Shown: positions 26,295 through 44,300 of the stretch, in pieces
Layout of the letters: every line of letters starts with the position of its first letter
Position numbering within the stretch: the stretch's first letter is position 1
NCBI GenBank assembly: GCA_935421135.1
Contig: OW285193.1
Location: 16,664,099-16,728,098 of the forward strand
Length of the DNA stretch: 64,000 nucleotides
Source: Bugulina stolonifera
Taxonomy: Eukaryota > Bryozoa > Gymnolaemata > Cheilostomatida > Bugulidae
Reading direction: 5' to 3'
Translations under genes and position numbers: made by a program
Notes under the pieces: model-generated
What the model was told of the DNA's origin: nothing
Databases searched by the model: none
What the model saw: only the letters and a program-made list of their open reading frames with translations

Positions 26295-27892
26295 CCTGTT
26301 GGTTCCTGTACAAGGAATTTTCAAGAAAACATACCAAATTCTGATGTTTCCAAGGACATTTATGGTTTTATAGATAACAGCTGTATTATTACTGATTAAC
26401 AATGAATAGCTTTGGGTTTGACTACATGTGAATATTAAATTAAATTAGACTTCCAACTGGCATACAATAAATCTTTAGACTATGCACTAGATTATAGTGT
26501 GCATCCATGCACATGTAGGCTAACCATGTTATTGTTATATACATGTACATATTGTATAATATATAATGTGCGATTTGTATTGTTATGAAATTTAAAAAAT
26601 CTCTTTGGTTTTAATAAAACATGTTACATATGATACATGTAGTAGTGAATACTTGTATAACAGTTACCTTTACCTTTGAATACCTTTGACGTCATCGGAC
26701 ACTCAGGAACACTAAGTGTATAAAGGAGTGCCTCATTTGGCTAACAGTGTGCAATGTGTTTGGCTACAGGGGTTACAGCAATCTGCTGTTGATTAGTAGT
26801 TGATGGTGCTACGGTAGTCCTCCTTTACAGGGGGGTTGGACTACAGCCTTCTGTTACAGGTAAATGCTGCGTTCTGCTTGTCACGGTTGTGTTCACTCTG
26901 GTGTCTCTTATGGTTCTCGGTAGGAAACTACCATGGTATATCTGTGAGGTCGCGGAGACCGATGTCATCTATAACTGATGTACACGTAGATGACGGACAA
27001 TGAGATATAATGCCAATCACATACATGCTTTAGTTGATGTGTTTGTTGAATATGACACGAGCATTTCTCCTGGATGTTACATGAAATGCAGGCCTACAAA
27101 TTTTTGCTTTCTAAAATTTCTGAATAGCCCCATCACTTCTATAAAACTATAAAACGTCCAATAATCATAATGGACGCAATACTTCAACCTGCTGCTTTTG
27201 ACTTTGTCTAATGTCTATGATACAAAAAAGTATAAATGTGTATGATATCTATTTGCTCACACTCACAGTTGTGTACATTTACATAATATATTGCATTATT
27301 ACACTACATGCTAACCGTGTATTCTTTTATTCATAGATTCTAGCACACTAAATCAATGCGCCTCCAGTGCATTATAACAAGGAATAAGAAGAGACTTACT
27401 CCTTGATAGTAACAAATCTGAAGTTGCTTTCTCTTTGTCAACTCGTAACGACCAATAACATTAGGTGTTTGTTAGTCGGGTTCCTTAGATTTTATGTTAT
27501 CTTTGTGTTGGGCCTTAGGTCGTAATCTCATGATTGTTACTTGTGTGTACTCGCACTGATTGACTGCGAAGAATTAGAGAACTGCGACAATGCTTCCTGT
27601 GAACTAGCATTCCTGAGCAAAATCAAAATCCCAACACTTTGAAAGTCACTGTTAATCAATTATTAGAAATACAAAAAATAACAGTAATAGTAAGCTTACT
27701 CACTTGAATAAGAATGTTATTAAATTTTTAAACAAGGTGGCCTAAGCGTTCAATTATTTACTTAAGCTGTTTATTTATTAGATTGAAGTTAATTAATATC
27801 AATATGTATTTATTTATAATTTTAATTTAAATTTATATAAAATAATAAATAATTATAATTAATATTATATTTATATTAATATAAATAAAATG
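26295..27892. other. PPIL3 3' flank and intergenic, no gene seen
   Basis: Contains the PPIL3 3' UTR and its likely polyadenylation signal, then about 1.2 kb without a supported gene. A TGACGTCA CRE-like palindrome lies near 26688. The last 250 bp before the transposon are almost pure A/T. Confidence 0.5.
26613..26618 (+). terminator. PPIL3 polyadenylation signal
   Basis: AATAAA hexamer 319 bp after the PPIL3 stop codon, the first canonical signal in a good position on this strand. Confidence 0.5.
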
Positions 27893-27984
27893 CAGTAAAA
27901 CTTGCTTAATTCAACCTATATAATGGCTTCAAATGATTCAAACTTACCACCTACACTGTAGTATTGGTAGGATGCTACTACTGA

Positions 27985-30613
27985 CCCCCAACTGACAAAG
28001 ATATTGGAACACTATCAAGCGCCATAGAACAGATTACAGCAAAATACCCATATGATCACATTCTTGTTGTTGGGGATATGAATATGCCAGAAATTGACTG
28101 GAGTACATCAATCCCCCGCATCAAGCCATCTTGCACACATGATAGAGTCCTTCACCAGGAATTCATTTCAGCACTCGCACAAAACACCATGAAACAGCTT
28201 ATAACTAAACCCACACATATCCATGGAAACACTCTGGACCTCATTTGTAGCAATCGACCAGATCATGTGTTAACCACTGACATCATCTGTCCTGGATTAA
28301 GCGACCACTATATCCTAACTGCCTCAGTTGTTCTTGATGTGAACAAGCCAGGTCGGTTAGAGTATACAATGAAAATCTACAAAGAAGTGGACATTGACAG
28401 TTTTCAATCTGATCTGGGAAAGATTAAACACCAGCTTGCTGGAATGGATGATGTAAATGAAATGTGGCGGTTGTTCTCGTCTGAACTCACACAGGCAGTC
28501 AATAAGCATGTCCCAAAGAGAGTTAAACGCGGTCTCCTTAACACCGAACCGGTTTGGTTCAACAAAGACAGTCATAGAATGGTGAAAAAGCAAAGAGTTC
28601 TATATAATCGATACAAAATCACTGGAGACCCCTGTGACTACAACCTGTACCTGGAGCAGAGAAGATGTGCCAAAAAAGCTTTTCGTAAACAAAAAAAAGA
28701 TTATGTTGAGTCACGTGTGTGTAAACCATTGGCAGAAGGTAACAGTAAGCCACTTTACAAACACCTCAAAGGGCCAAGTGGTAAAAAACAAGCTATCCGT
28801 CTGACTAAGTCAGATGCAACCAAAACAGATGATGCTGTGGAGTGTGCAAACATTCTTAATTACCACTTCCATCACCAATTCCACAAAGACCACCAGCTCA
28901 GCCCACTGCCAGAAAAGTCAATTGCTAATCGTACACATAACATTGAAGCCAATGGAGCTGCCAAACTCTTTGTTGGACTCAAGAATGGTAAAGCCCCGGG
29001 ACCAGATATGCTTCGAAAGGCTGACCTCACCATAGACGTAAACCAAACAGCTGAGTGCCTTACACACATTTACAACAAATCAATTGAGCAGGGGAGATTG
29101 CCGACTGAGTGGAAAACCGCAAATGTGACCCCAATACACAAATCAGGAGTGCAAGATGATGCAAATAATTACAGGCCTATCTCACTAACTAGTATTCCAT
29201 GCAAACTACTGGAGCACATAATCCTTGGGGACCTCCTTGAGAAAATAGATGGTTTTCTACATAACCGCCAACATGGCTTTCGAAAAGGCCTTTCTTGTGA
29301 AACCCAGCTTTGCGCCACCATGCACGACATTCTTAGCGCAACAGACAAAAATCACAGTGTTCACGCAGCTGTGCCTGATTTCAAGAAGGCATTTGACAGA
29401 GTACCTCATGCCCTACTTATCGAGAAGCTGTTTAGTATTGATAGCCTAGATGATTACATAAAGCGATGGATATATGATTTCTTGTTAGGAAGGACCCAAT
29501 GTGTAATCCTCAATGGCAAAAAATCAGATAAACTACCAGTTACCTCCGGCGTACCCCAGGGCTCGGTTCTCGGCCCTGTATTGTTCCTTATTTTCGTAAA
29601 TGATCTTCCAAAAGAAGTGGACTGTGAAGTCGCACTATTTGCTGATGACACACTAATGTACCAAGCTATCACTTGCCATGAGGACACCTTGAGATTCCAG
29701 AAAAACCTGGAAGCATTGAGCGGCTGGGCTGTTAGATGGGGAATGGACTTCAACATAAAAAAGAGTAAAATTATTCAGTTCAACAACAAGGGCCTCTCCC
29801 CAAGCTACTCACTTGATGGGCAGTTACTAGACACTGTTGACGAAGTCCGATATCTGGGGGTCCAAATCCAAGCTGACATGAAATTTACCGCACACATTCA
29901 GAGGAAAGTTATAACCGCAAAACAACAACTGGGAATGGTGAAGAGGGCACTTTTCTGGGCTCCCAAGAAGGCTAAATTACAAGCTTACAAAGCGCTTTGC
30001 CTCCCACATCTGGAGTATGCAGCGGCTGCTTGGGATCCTTGTTGCAAACAAGAAATCTCCAGTATTGAGCTGCTGCAGGACCAAGCGGTGAGATTCATTG
30101 CAAATATCAAAGGGAGGTTTGGTGTAGAAAAAGCGAAAACCAAACTTGGTCTGGTTCCACTGCTTAAGAGAAGAAAAGACCAAAAAGTGAATCTTCTGAT
30201 GCGCATCCTCTCAAAGGAAGAGCACCACCCTTCTCTGTCAGCTTCCTATGAAAAGATCATCAACAAGCCACTCACCACAATGGCCACCAGATCCCAGACT
30301 CGTGGGCTCCCTGCCACATTCCGTACAAACGGCTCATTATTCCACAATAGCTTTCTGCCGCGAACCATTCGAGATCTTAAGGGAGAAAAATAATTCTGCA
30401 ACATACACTGCCAACAATGCCAATACATAAAAACAGCGCCGTCACAGGACCTGTGCTGAGGCCACTACAGCATAAAAATTGACACTTAACCATATTTAGC
30501 AAAAGCTAACACAAATTTTGTTACTACAGTTTACTCAAATGAGGCACGTCCCTTCCACTCACCCTAGTGGTCTAACGTGATGACTACTCTAAGTATGCTA
30601 AGTAAGTAAGTAT
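27985..30613 (+). mobile_element. 5'-truncated non-LTR retrotransposon (CR1/Jockey type)
   Basis: The element interrupts the pogo-like unit. Its first recognisable codons belong to an apurinic-type endonuclease (PPTDKDIGTLSSAIEQ; a TGA stands where the family has Arg). The open frame then runs from 28078 to the stop at 30393. The 3' end is a short tail of AAGT/TAAG units (30598-30613), as in CR1/L2-like elements. The upstream ORF and most of the endonuclease are missing, so the copy is dead on arrival although its reverse transcriptase frame is open. Confidence 0.85.
28078..30393 (+). CDS. LINE ORF2 fragment: endonuclease C-part and reverse transcriptase
   Basis: The open frame gives 771 residues. 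It begins in the endonuclease at GDMNMPEIDW (the metal-site D and N motif), followed by THIHGNTLDLICSN and the catalytic SDH-like GLSDHYIL. The reverse transcriptase spans about residues 330-580, with NYRPISLTS, the first catalytic Asp in PDFKKAFDRV (residue 434), GVPQGSVLGPVLF and the polymerase box FADD (521-524). The C-terminal thumb and connection region follows (HLEYAAAAWDP). No frameshift or stop interrupts it, which suggests a recent insertion. The true ORF start is lost by truncation, so 28078 is only the first Met. Confidence 0.9.
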   Translation: MNMPEIDWSTSIPRIKPSCTHDRVLHQEFISALAQNTMKQLITKPTHIHGNTLDLICSNRPDHVLTTDIICPGLSDHYILTASVVLDVNKPGRLEYTMKIYKEVDIDSFQSDLGKIKHQLAGMDDVNEMWRLFSSELTQAVNKHVPKRVKRGLLNTEPVWFNKDSHRMVKKQRVLYNRYKITGDPCDYNLYLEQRRCAKKAFRKQKKDYVESRVCKPLAEGNSKPLYKHLKGPSGKKQAIRLTKSDATKTDDAVECANILNYHFHHQFHKDHQLSPLPEKSIANRTHNIEANGAAKLFVGLKNGKAPGPDMLRKADLTIDVNQTAECLTHIYNKSIEQGRLPTEWKTANVTPIHKSGVQDDANNYRPISLTSIPCKLLEHIILGDLLEKIDGFLHNRQHGFRKGLSCETQLCATMHDILSATDKNHSVHAAVPDFKKAFDRVPHALLIEKLFSIDSLDDYIKRWIYDFLLGRTQCVILNGKKSDKLPVTSGVPQGSVLGPVLFLIFVNDLPKEVDCEVALFADDTLMYQAITCHEDTLRFQKNLEALSGWAVRWGMDFNIKKSKIIQFNNKGLSPSYSLDGQLLDTVDEVRYLGVQIQADMKFTAHIQRKVITAKQQLGMVKRALFWAPKKAKLQAYKALCLPHLEYAAAAWDPCCKQEISSIELLQDQAVRFIANIKGRFGVEKAKTKLGLVPLLKRRKDQKVNLLMRILSKEEHHPSLSASYEKIINKPLTTMATRSQTRGLPATFRTNGSLFHNSFLPRTIRDLKGEK

Positions 30614-30970
30614 AATAATTCAAACTTCATGCGGCTTAGGCTCACACTATGACTATTGACTGTAATCAATGATAATAGTATTGTCATAATACTATCACAG
30701 CCACCATTAGTCACCTAATAATCGTTGCTAGTAGTTAGTAGTTATTAGATAGTAGTTACTACTGCAATATCATATGTTTCTGCTCAAGCTAAGCTGGGAA
30801 AATCCACTAATTGCTTTACTGTTCGTTAGCTAAATGTGTTTTTATACTGTTGTCCTGTACATGTGATGCATGTCATTATATCAAATGAAGGGATCACATA
30901 ATTCAAACTCGGCCTAATTCAAACCAGTTATGGTGGTCCCTTGGAGTTTTGAATTAAGCAGGTTTTACTG

Positions 30971-31336
30971 TATATTAAATTGCCCATGAGATAAGACTAG
31001 ATTAAATGACTATCACTAGGACTATTAATGCATTGCCATAATGTTATGATTATTTTGGTAGGCCTAGACGTATTAGTAAAGTATTCTATTACTAGCCTCT
31101 TTTTAGTAGCCAATTCATTTAGCTTGGCTACCTCTTTTGAACCTGGAACTATTGAACAAAGGCAGAAGAAAGATTTTGTGTAACAATACTAAATTGTAAT
31201 AATGAAATGCAAGAAAAATCTTACCCATAATATTAATATCAGTAATAATTTAGGCCTAGACTATAATTATAATTCAATTAATTGTTCAGTGTATATAATA
31301 TAACCCCAGTCCTTTATATTTGACATAGGAAAAATA
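30971..31336. promoter_or_regulatory. Upstream region of katanin gene
   Basis: AT-rich 366 bp between the transposon end and the katanin start. A T-rich tract ending in ACATAG lies 8 bp before the start codon and could be a 5' UTR splice acceptor, so the true promoter may be further upstream. Confidence 0.35.
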
Positions 31337-36946
<5,610 letters not shown>

Positions 36947-37793
36947 AGTGCAGGTTGTGATGTCATAGGGGTGCGGTCTATCAACTACCATTTTGCATGT
37001 ACTATCAATCATATACACAGCATCTTCTCTGCTAATTTAGTGTGTAATTTAATTTGTTTTTTACTAGTAATGATGTTCTATCTATGTATTATTTATTATG
37101 TTATAAGCTGTGGCATATTTCCCTTTATATCTTTAATAAATACAATTTGGTTCTTTTAAGCATATGCTGTACATGATTTGTATAGATTGAAAGCGATAAC
37201 GTAACACTAGAAAGGAAAGCTCAATATAATTTTCTTCTATCCAGTTGTAATTAAATTTATTATTTATCAAAAACGTTGAAAGCAGTTGGTTAGAATGAAA
37301 TTACAATGTGCTACTTTAAGAAGCTTTGTTATCACAACGACATCAATGCATACAGAAACTGCTTCTCTACCAAAACCTTGGAATCAGACATCTGTCCCCC
37401 ACTGGGTAATTGCTGGTACAGAGTCACCACTACCATGTATGCCGTATAGGAGAAGTAATAATAAATATATATTACTCTGAATGAAATTTAATTCACAACA
37501 TCAATAATGTTATACAGTAATTGTATAATAGAAGATGTCTTCTGGTACTTGTCCAGCATCAGAAAGATCAAGATGAGTTTAATATTGATAAGACATATTT
37601 AGTTGGTAGAGGTTGTGCCCTCCTTACACATGTAGGCGATGTTAGAGACACTCTACTTGTTCCATCATATCTTGATACTATCAAAATAAATATATTATCA
37701 CAATTTAATTTTATAAAAATTTATAAACTACAATAATTATGCTACCTACCAGTGTAATATGTACAGGGCAGACATAATGTTATGATAACATTG
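36947..37793. other. Convergent 3' region katanin / peptide gene
   Basis: Holds the katanin 3' UTR, with AATAAA at 37135-37140, then a coding-looking block at about 37286-37480 and 37521-37736. Plus-strand frames there give FNIDKTYLVGRGCALLTHVG; minus-strand frames give SPTCVRRAQPLPTKYVLSIL, broken by TGA codons. I do not recognise either reading; it may be a decayed gene or repeat. Confidence 0.4.
37135..37140 (+). terminator. Katanin polyadenylation signal
   Basis: AATAAA 189 bp after the katanin stop codon, within an AT-rich 3' UTR. Confidence 0.55.
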
Positions 37794-39709
37794 TTATAGC
37801 AAATTATGGCCCACCTTTTTTAATGTGGCAACATGGAACTCTATGATATCAGCCAAATCATAGCACATCATTTCTGTCTTGGAATTCAAATCCTGGAAGC
37901 TTCTTTTACCCCAACCTGCTCTCTGTTTAACAAATAATTATAACTAAAATACAACAGCCTGAGATTAATACAACAAAAGGGGCACATATGGGCGTAGTCA
38001 GTACCATTGTGAGATACACAATTTTCTAGCCATAGAATGAATAAAAACAACATGCACCTCACATAGAGTGGTGTCTATTATCATCAATCATAAGTTAATA
38101 TAATTAATGATTTACACTGTATATTATATTAGTATATTAATATTTATTTGCTGTTGTTTAAGTAGGCCTAATAGAAATAAAAAATGTTAATCATTAAATT
38201 GTATATATTTTATATGAACCCACCCCATCTTACCCAGTGAAACCTTCTGCCTCCCCACTGAATTTTTCTAAACTGGGTTCCTGCTATAACATTACATAAT
38301 ATGTAATTATGTAATATGAGCAATCTTAACACTCAGACAATAAACAGTATGTCTTGTGCTGTGCACTAATATAATCACTGTGGAGCCTGAAATAATACTA
38401 TTATTGCTGATGGTAATAACATGGGCAGATACTTACTGTTGCCATCCCTGCGCTCCGTTTTCCCCAACCAGCTGGAATCCAGTCAAACCATGTTCCGTCG
38501 TCATTAGAAGGGTTAGCAGAGTTAGCGGAGTTAGAACATGGCGTCCCATTCGTTCCACATTCAGTGTCTGCTACAGCAGATGGAGCCGATCTTTGAAGAA
38601 TCTGATAATTCGGGTATAGATCTCTACCATCGTTGACTTTGAACACCTACATAAAAATTATACAATGTGTATATACATGTAGATACATGTATATATGATG
38701 TACAAAGTATAATATATAATTATAAATAGTAGTAATACATTTATCTTCTGATGATGATACTCGGACGAGTGTTAAAATATTAGGAAACAGTGTTCGAAGT
38801 GTGGTTATACGGGAGTATACGGTGTGTACCCACCTCAACCTTAGTGGTTGTACAGCTAGCAGGCGTGCACCCTCATTTTAATAGCTAATCCTTTCCTGCA
38901 CAGTTGCTGTGGACCTGATAGCATAGTGCTTGACACTCATCCATAAGGTCTGGAGTTTAATTCACACCAGAGCATAACTTTTTTTTTCATTTTAGTAATT
39001 CACTAATTTCTTAGCTACCACAAGATTAAGTGAAGAGCTATACAATACTAATCTGTAAGATTGCATGCACCATGTACCCACCTCAATTTTTCCACTTCTA
39101 ACACTGTTAGAAATGAACAAAAAAAATAAAAAATTGTCTTGTGTTACTATTTATAATTAAAATACTAGCTCACACGAACACTTTTCAAAATAATATATAA
39201 TATGATAATATAATATACATTTGTATAGTATACAATGTTGCAGTATGTAGTATCTGGTTATATTTTAGTGACTGTATAACCTAGATTGAGTGTAAATATA
39301 ACATAATCTATTGCTAGGTCTTACTCTACACTAAATGAACAAATTTTTAAATATTCGTTTATCAGAAAACCACTGGTAATCATCAAAGTTGTATACCATT
39401 GCATACCTCAGCAACATAGCATTGCCTCTGTGGTTACTTTACCATGGCAATTGATGTGAAAATAATAACATAAAATACTAATCCATATTAGGGTGCTAAA
39501 CAGTCAGTAGTCAGTAGGCTACATGGCATGATGGTTGACTTTATATCAATTTATTTTATGGTAAAAAGTGCCTGATAGAAAATTTTTTCTTAACTTATAA
39601 TGTTGTTCCTTGATCAGCTTAACAGAAATATTGTTTTACCATAATCTAATATTTCCAATGTACTTACGGAGAAAACGAGAACACAAATCCAAACTATTTT
39701 GCTGTTCAT
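37794..39709 (-). CDS. Secreted precursor with two AGW-GKR sites (candidate amidated peptide)
   Basis: Minus-strand exons 39668-39709, 38437-38646 and 37794-37922 (stop 37794-37796) splice at phase 0 with consensus sites to a 126-residue protein. The N-terminus MNSKIVWICVLVFSVF is a signal peptide split by intron 1. The middle is Asn/Ser-rich with two Cys. Then TWFDWIPAGWGKR ends in exon 2, and SAGMATRAGWGKR spans the junction into exon 3. Both carry Gly-Lys-Arg, the usual mark for dibasic cleavage and C-terminal amidation, and would end in AGW-amide. The remaining tail (SFQDLNSKTEMMCYDLADII) is acidic/amphipathic with one Cys. This architecture resembles neuropeptide and AKH/APGWamide precursors, but I know no orthologue. 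A TATA box lies about 100 bp upstream. No transcript evidence was available. Confidence 0.72.
38908..38990 (+). repeat. tRNA-derived SINE-like sequence
   Basis: An A-box-like tgatagcatagtgc (38917-38930) and a B-box-like ggagtttaattcac (38952-38965) sit at tRNA-like spacing. A run of nine T follows, resembling a pol III stop. It lies in intron 1 of the peptide gene on the opposite strand. It is too degraded to be a functional tRNA. Confidence 0.45.
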
Positions 39710-39807
39710 CTTTAGTATCACCAAAATCGTCCTCTGCCGTACAATGTTGAAGTGTTTCTTGCACCACAGATATTGCTATTATGTTGTGCAAACTACCTTC
39801 CTACTTG

Positions 39808-39815
39808 TATTTATA
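39808..39815 (-). promoter_or_regulatory. TATA box of the AGW-peptide gene
   Basis: TATAAATA on the minus strand, 99 bp upstream of the start codon. The spacing allows a leader of about 70 nt. Confidence 0.5.
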
Positions 39816-41356
39816 CATTTTGTGCTCTTGTTCATTATGTGCATGCATATAGAAATATATATATAGGTTAACGTAATGTAATGATTGTATGGCCGTATAA
39901 TTATATCTACATGTTGTCATAACAATTATGAAATCTTGGTCTCAGACTGCCCTATCCCATTCTGTTCTTTGTTGTTGGAGATATTATTATTCAAGGTATG
40001 AGGTAAACTCAAAGCTATAAATATAGAAACCAATTTTTCTCAGATACTTTTTATTACGTCTATTATAACTGTATTCTACCTGGTAGGCTGTTTGTTTGCT
40101 TACACTTAAAAATAGAGAGTGAATAGCAATATCAATTAGTCTGTAATATGCAGTAGGCCTATGTGGAATATGATAGGTTCCATGTTGGCCTACTGTGTGG
40201 AAATTACATTATTTCAATTAATGTACAGTGTACATGCACTTTGCACTTTGTTATTCACCACAGAAATATACATGAAATGACAAAATTATTTTTTCGTACA
40301 GAATAACAAATAGTTTTGTACAGGTGTGATGTGGCTTATATACATGCGAATTTCCAATCTGTACTAAAGATATACTATACAAGTATCACCCCCTTTCCCA
40401 TTGGGAACAGTGCTGCTGTTTGTTTAACTTCTCTAAAGAGTATAGCAATTTTGTAAGACCTTGGGGATTTCCAGAGTAATGATTACCCAACATCTACCAT
40501 TTGAATACTATACAGCCCACTTGTTGTGTGTAAACAATAATTACACCAAGGCTGCACTGTACCACCTACGCCCTACATATAAATCAGATAAATAACAAAG
40601 AAGGTCTCCCCATACATTTGCAAATCCGGTTTAATTTTTTATGGGAAATTTGAGCATGAAATTTCAACACTGTGACAATGTTGGTACTTTACACCTGTAG
40701 ATATATATGTTATAGTGAGCATCTATGGTTACAGTGGAAATAACCTTACATAAGATTATGTCTAAGAATAGCAGTTCTGGTATAGTAAGCCTACAGATCA
40801 GAAGATAAACCTATGATCCTGTTCAAATAAAATGAAGTTTTCTACTATAAGAAATATTTGGTGTAAAGTCAACAAAAATGGCCTATACCCATGAAAACCA
40901 AATTAGTTGTTGCTACTGACACTGCCAGCATAATAATATCGTGTTGTGACAAGTGTCTTGTATTAGTTTATTATTTATAGAGTTATCATTGGTTGTCATG
41001 GTCATAAACCCGTTCACGATACAGGCCTATATGATCAGTGAAGCATGCCCTCAGCTACATAGATATGACATTCATTTGGTAGTAGGATTTGCTAGTCGGT
41101 GAATGCTCGGTTATCAGAAAGCATCTACTAAGTGAATATTGTAATTAGTATTAGTAATCATATAATATCAAATAATATATATGATATTATAGTAATTGCA
41201 AATAGTAAATTATCATAATTTACCATACCAGGACAGTTTTATTGGTTACCCACATTATACATAGCATTTATACAGCTGTAGTAACAAAACCTAGTTCTAC
41301 CGCTTACCTTGTCTGATTGTCGGTTAGTTTAATTAGAATTGGAACTGAAGTAGATC
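39816..41356. other. Intergenic, no gene seen
   Basis: About 1.5 kb of AT-rich DNA between the peptide gene and the EF-hand gene, which are divergent. No reading frame, RNA gene or repeat is supported. It should contain the EF-hand gene promoter. Confidence 0.4.
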
Positions 41357-44300
41357 ATGGATGTTGGAGAGAAGAGTTCAGTTGACGCCGGAAACAATAA
41401 AACAGAATTAGATATAGACCATTTGGCCAGTCAAGCTGTAAAGGTAAGGGAAGATTAATCCTCTACTTGTATAACTGTAAAAGTAAGGGGAGTGCCTGTT
41501 GAGGAACAGTGTTCTGTCCAGTAGTAGCAACTGCAGCACCTGTCCATGTGTCTGCATATCTCTTTTGGTTCTCTTTAGGAGACTGCTTAGGTATGTCCAT
41601 GAGTATACAGGCCTATACTAATACTGTACTGTACGGTGCGCACTGTTGCGAATGTACTGTGCCCTACTTTCAACCACCCACTATTTAAACTTCTGAAAGG
41701 CTTGGAGCTCAGGCTGTCTGTTAGTATTGACAAAGATGATTCACTCAATGATAATAACCTGTCCACCAAATAAACCTAGTTTGAGAGTCCCGACATTCCA
41801 CTATTCACTTTCTCGCCATCCTTCTGCTAAGTTTCGGATAGCCTTTACAATAGCGCATAGCTATCTGAACCTTATATTATAGTTCATATTATGATAGTGT
41901 ATTTAGAACCACAGTGCAGTACAAGGGAACATAACTCTTAGTCTAATTGGGATTGCCGTTCTAGCAAGGAACAGTGATCCATCTTTCCTTCCACAATCTT
42001 TGGTATTAGTATAACTGGTGGTCTACTACGTAGAGTTATCTTCTCTATGGTCAAATTTAGCCAGAATAGAGTTTTACATAGAAATCTAATTAGCTGCTCT
42101 GCCTTGACTTATCATGTAATACTGGTGTGTTATCAGTTATTTAATTAAATAATATCAAAGGCTCATGCCAAGTAATCAATGTGGTGTTGAGCTTATTGCG
42201 TCTAGCATGTACATTCACACACCCACAATTTATAGTTGAGATCACCGCAACCCCTCCCCCCACTAGAGTTATTGTTGAGAAACAAGAAGCTGAACAGCCA
42301 ATATAATGTAGACAACCTCTTAGTTGAACTCCTTAAGAATTTAGAGAACGTACAGTGAAAAAATGTACTCAAATCTGGTTGCAAATCTTTTTGCATGTAA
42401 GCTTCCCTTCCCTAGCAGTAGTAGGTAATGTTCTAAGTGTTAGTGTAGATGAAGGATAAGCTCAAGGAAGTCTCCATTTACAATTCTCTGGTTAACTGAG
42501 AACCTCACAAGAAGTGCTGCCTGTAGACTGTACATATACAGTGTGCAAACATACAAGTACCGAGTCTGTATAATGTGCTGTAGGCGGACTACATGTGATG
42601 TTATGTCTTCGATATGCAAATATTACTTAGCTATTCTTGCTATGATGAATTTAATTACAGTTAATGCTTCATCAAAATGCATGATATGTTCCACTATGAT
42701 TGAATCCTCATGTCCCCAGTCAGTGCCAATCCTTAGTAAAAAGAAGTTCACAGCACATTATACAAGTTACAAGTTACAATTATACAAGTTCTCTTATTTA
42801 CATGTACAATATTGAAAGTGGACCCATGTAACTAGTGGTAGCATGTTTTGTGTTAACCCTCATATTCATAATTGCTACATTATTTGGCTAGTGAACATTA
42901 TGTTTTTTAGTAAAACAAGAATTTTTTTTATTTCATTTACTGACACAATAGTAGCAGAGACTGTGAAAGTGACATGGTAGCAGATTTTGATGGTTTGTTC
43001 AGCATATTTTCTGATTTGCTAGTAAAAAATAAATCATGTTCTGTCTACAATTACGTGTGATTAACTACACAAGTCATGTAGTTCAGCTGTCACCTTGGTG
43101 TGCTACTAGTAGATATGTTGTGTAGTTGCGCAAAGGTGTTTGTGATGTATTTTATGTGTAATTACAGTTGTTCAGCAAGAGATATGCCAAAGCATTCGAC
43201 ACACATGTTGACGTTAGGAGAACTGGTGTAGTTAAGAAAGACGAATATACAAACTTCTGCACACGTCAGTTCGATGATGAACTCCGAGTTAAAGTATGAT
43301 TTAATCGATATTTAATTTATTTAGTCATGATTTCTTATAATTAATATGTGCAATTATTATTATTACAATTTCTCGTTGTCATCTGGTTTGATAAAATTTC
43401 TGTTGAATCTTATTGATTGTTAGGCTGACATTATGGCAATGGAATTGCTAACTCTTGTTTCTAATCACAGTAATTCCATTGATTCGTAACAATAATTTCA
43501 ATAACAGTAATATTATAATTCAACTGGGCAGCACAATGGTATGGTCAAGTTCTGGTTGCATGGGGTTATGTGTCATATCTTGCGCTTTTATAATGGAGGC
43601 TGCCATACTCCTCCAGGAGCTTGTCGTCTGACTATACCCTTTTGTCAGATCCAGAATGGCACACAATATGGCTGCCAATAGCTACTTTTTATATAGAGTA
43701 TAGAGCAATAACAGTTCATGCTGTGGCATCTTTTGCTGAGCTTTTTGGCTGGGCAGATTTGCGTTTTGAATTTGAACCTATCTTACCTAACTTATGTAAC
43801 TTCCCTTTATTGCTCACAGGCTATAGAGGTGGCAGAAAAACAGTGGCAGGTTATGACAGGTGGGTGCGGTGACACAGTAGCAGAACTATCTAGGAAGAAG
43901 TGCATAGACCTGTGTATAAACGGGTACCATTCCACTGATAACGTTAGGAGAGATTTCCTCAAGTCTATGCTAATAGATGTGGGCAACTTTCACTTTGATC
44001 TAATAGACACTGATCATGACGGGTGAGTAGAGTAGTGATACATGAACTGAGCTGTTTAGTAGGTAAATCAGCGACTAGAGGCTAAATGTGGTACATATAG
44101 TACATGTCGTATTGGATAGGGGCACCTGTTGAGAGGGGATAACTTTGTATTATAATCAATAGCATATGAGTACCCATACCTTATATTATATTATATGTAT
44201 TGCACAGGATGATAGGCTTTGGGTTAGGGGGTTTTGCTGATATATAGTTATTGAAGAGGTCATAACTATGCACATACATGTACAGCGCACTACAAGTATA

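Larger units (their letters stand above)
27893..30970. mobile_element. Pogo/Tc1-mariner-like inverted-repeat element, split by a LINE
   Basis: The left end CAGTAAAACTTGCTTAATTC (27893) matches the reverse complement of the right end, CAGTAAAACCTGCTTAATTC (ending 30970), with one mismatch. The right end abuts TA, the target of this superfamily; the left flank is TG, probably mutated. Without the inserted LINE the element would be about 450 bp, so it is a non-autonomous (MITE) copy with no transposase. Repeated attcaaac motifs occur inside both arms. Confidence 0.7.

Noticed and set aside
37286..37740. Mitochondrial insertion (TGA as Trp)
   Set aside because: Reading TGA as Trp opens the frame, but the result does not resemble any mitochondrial protein I know.
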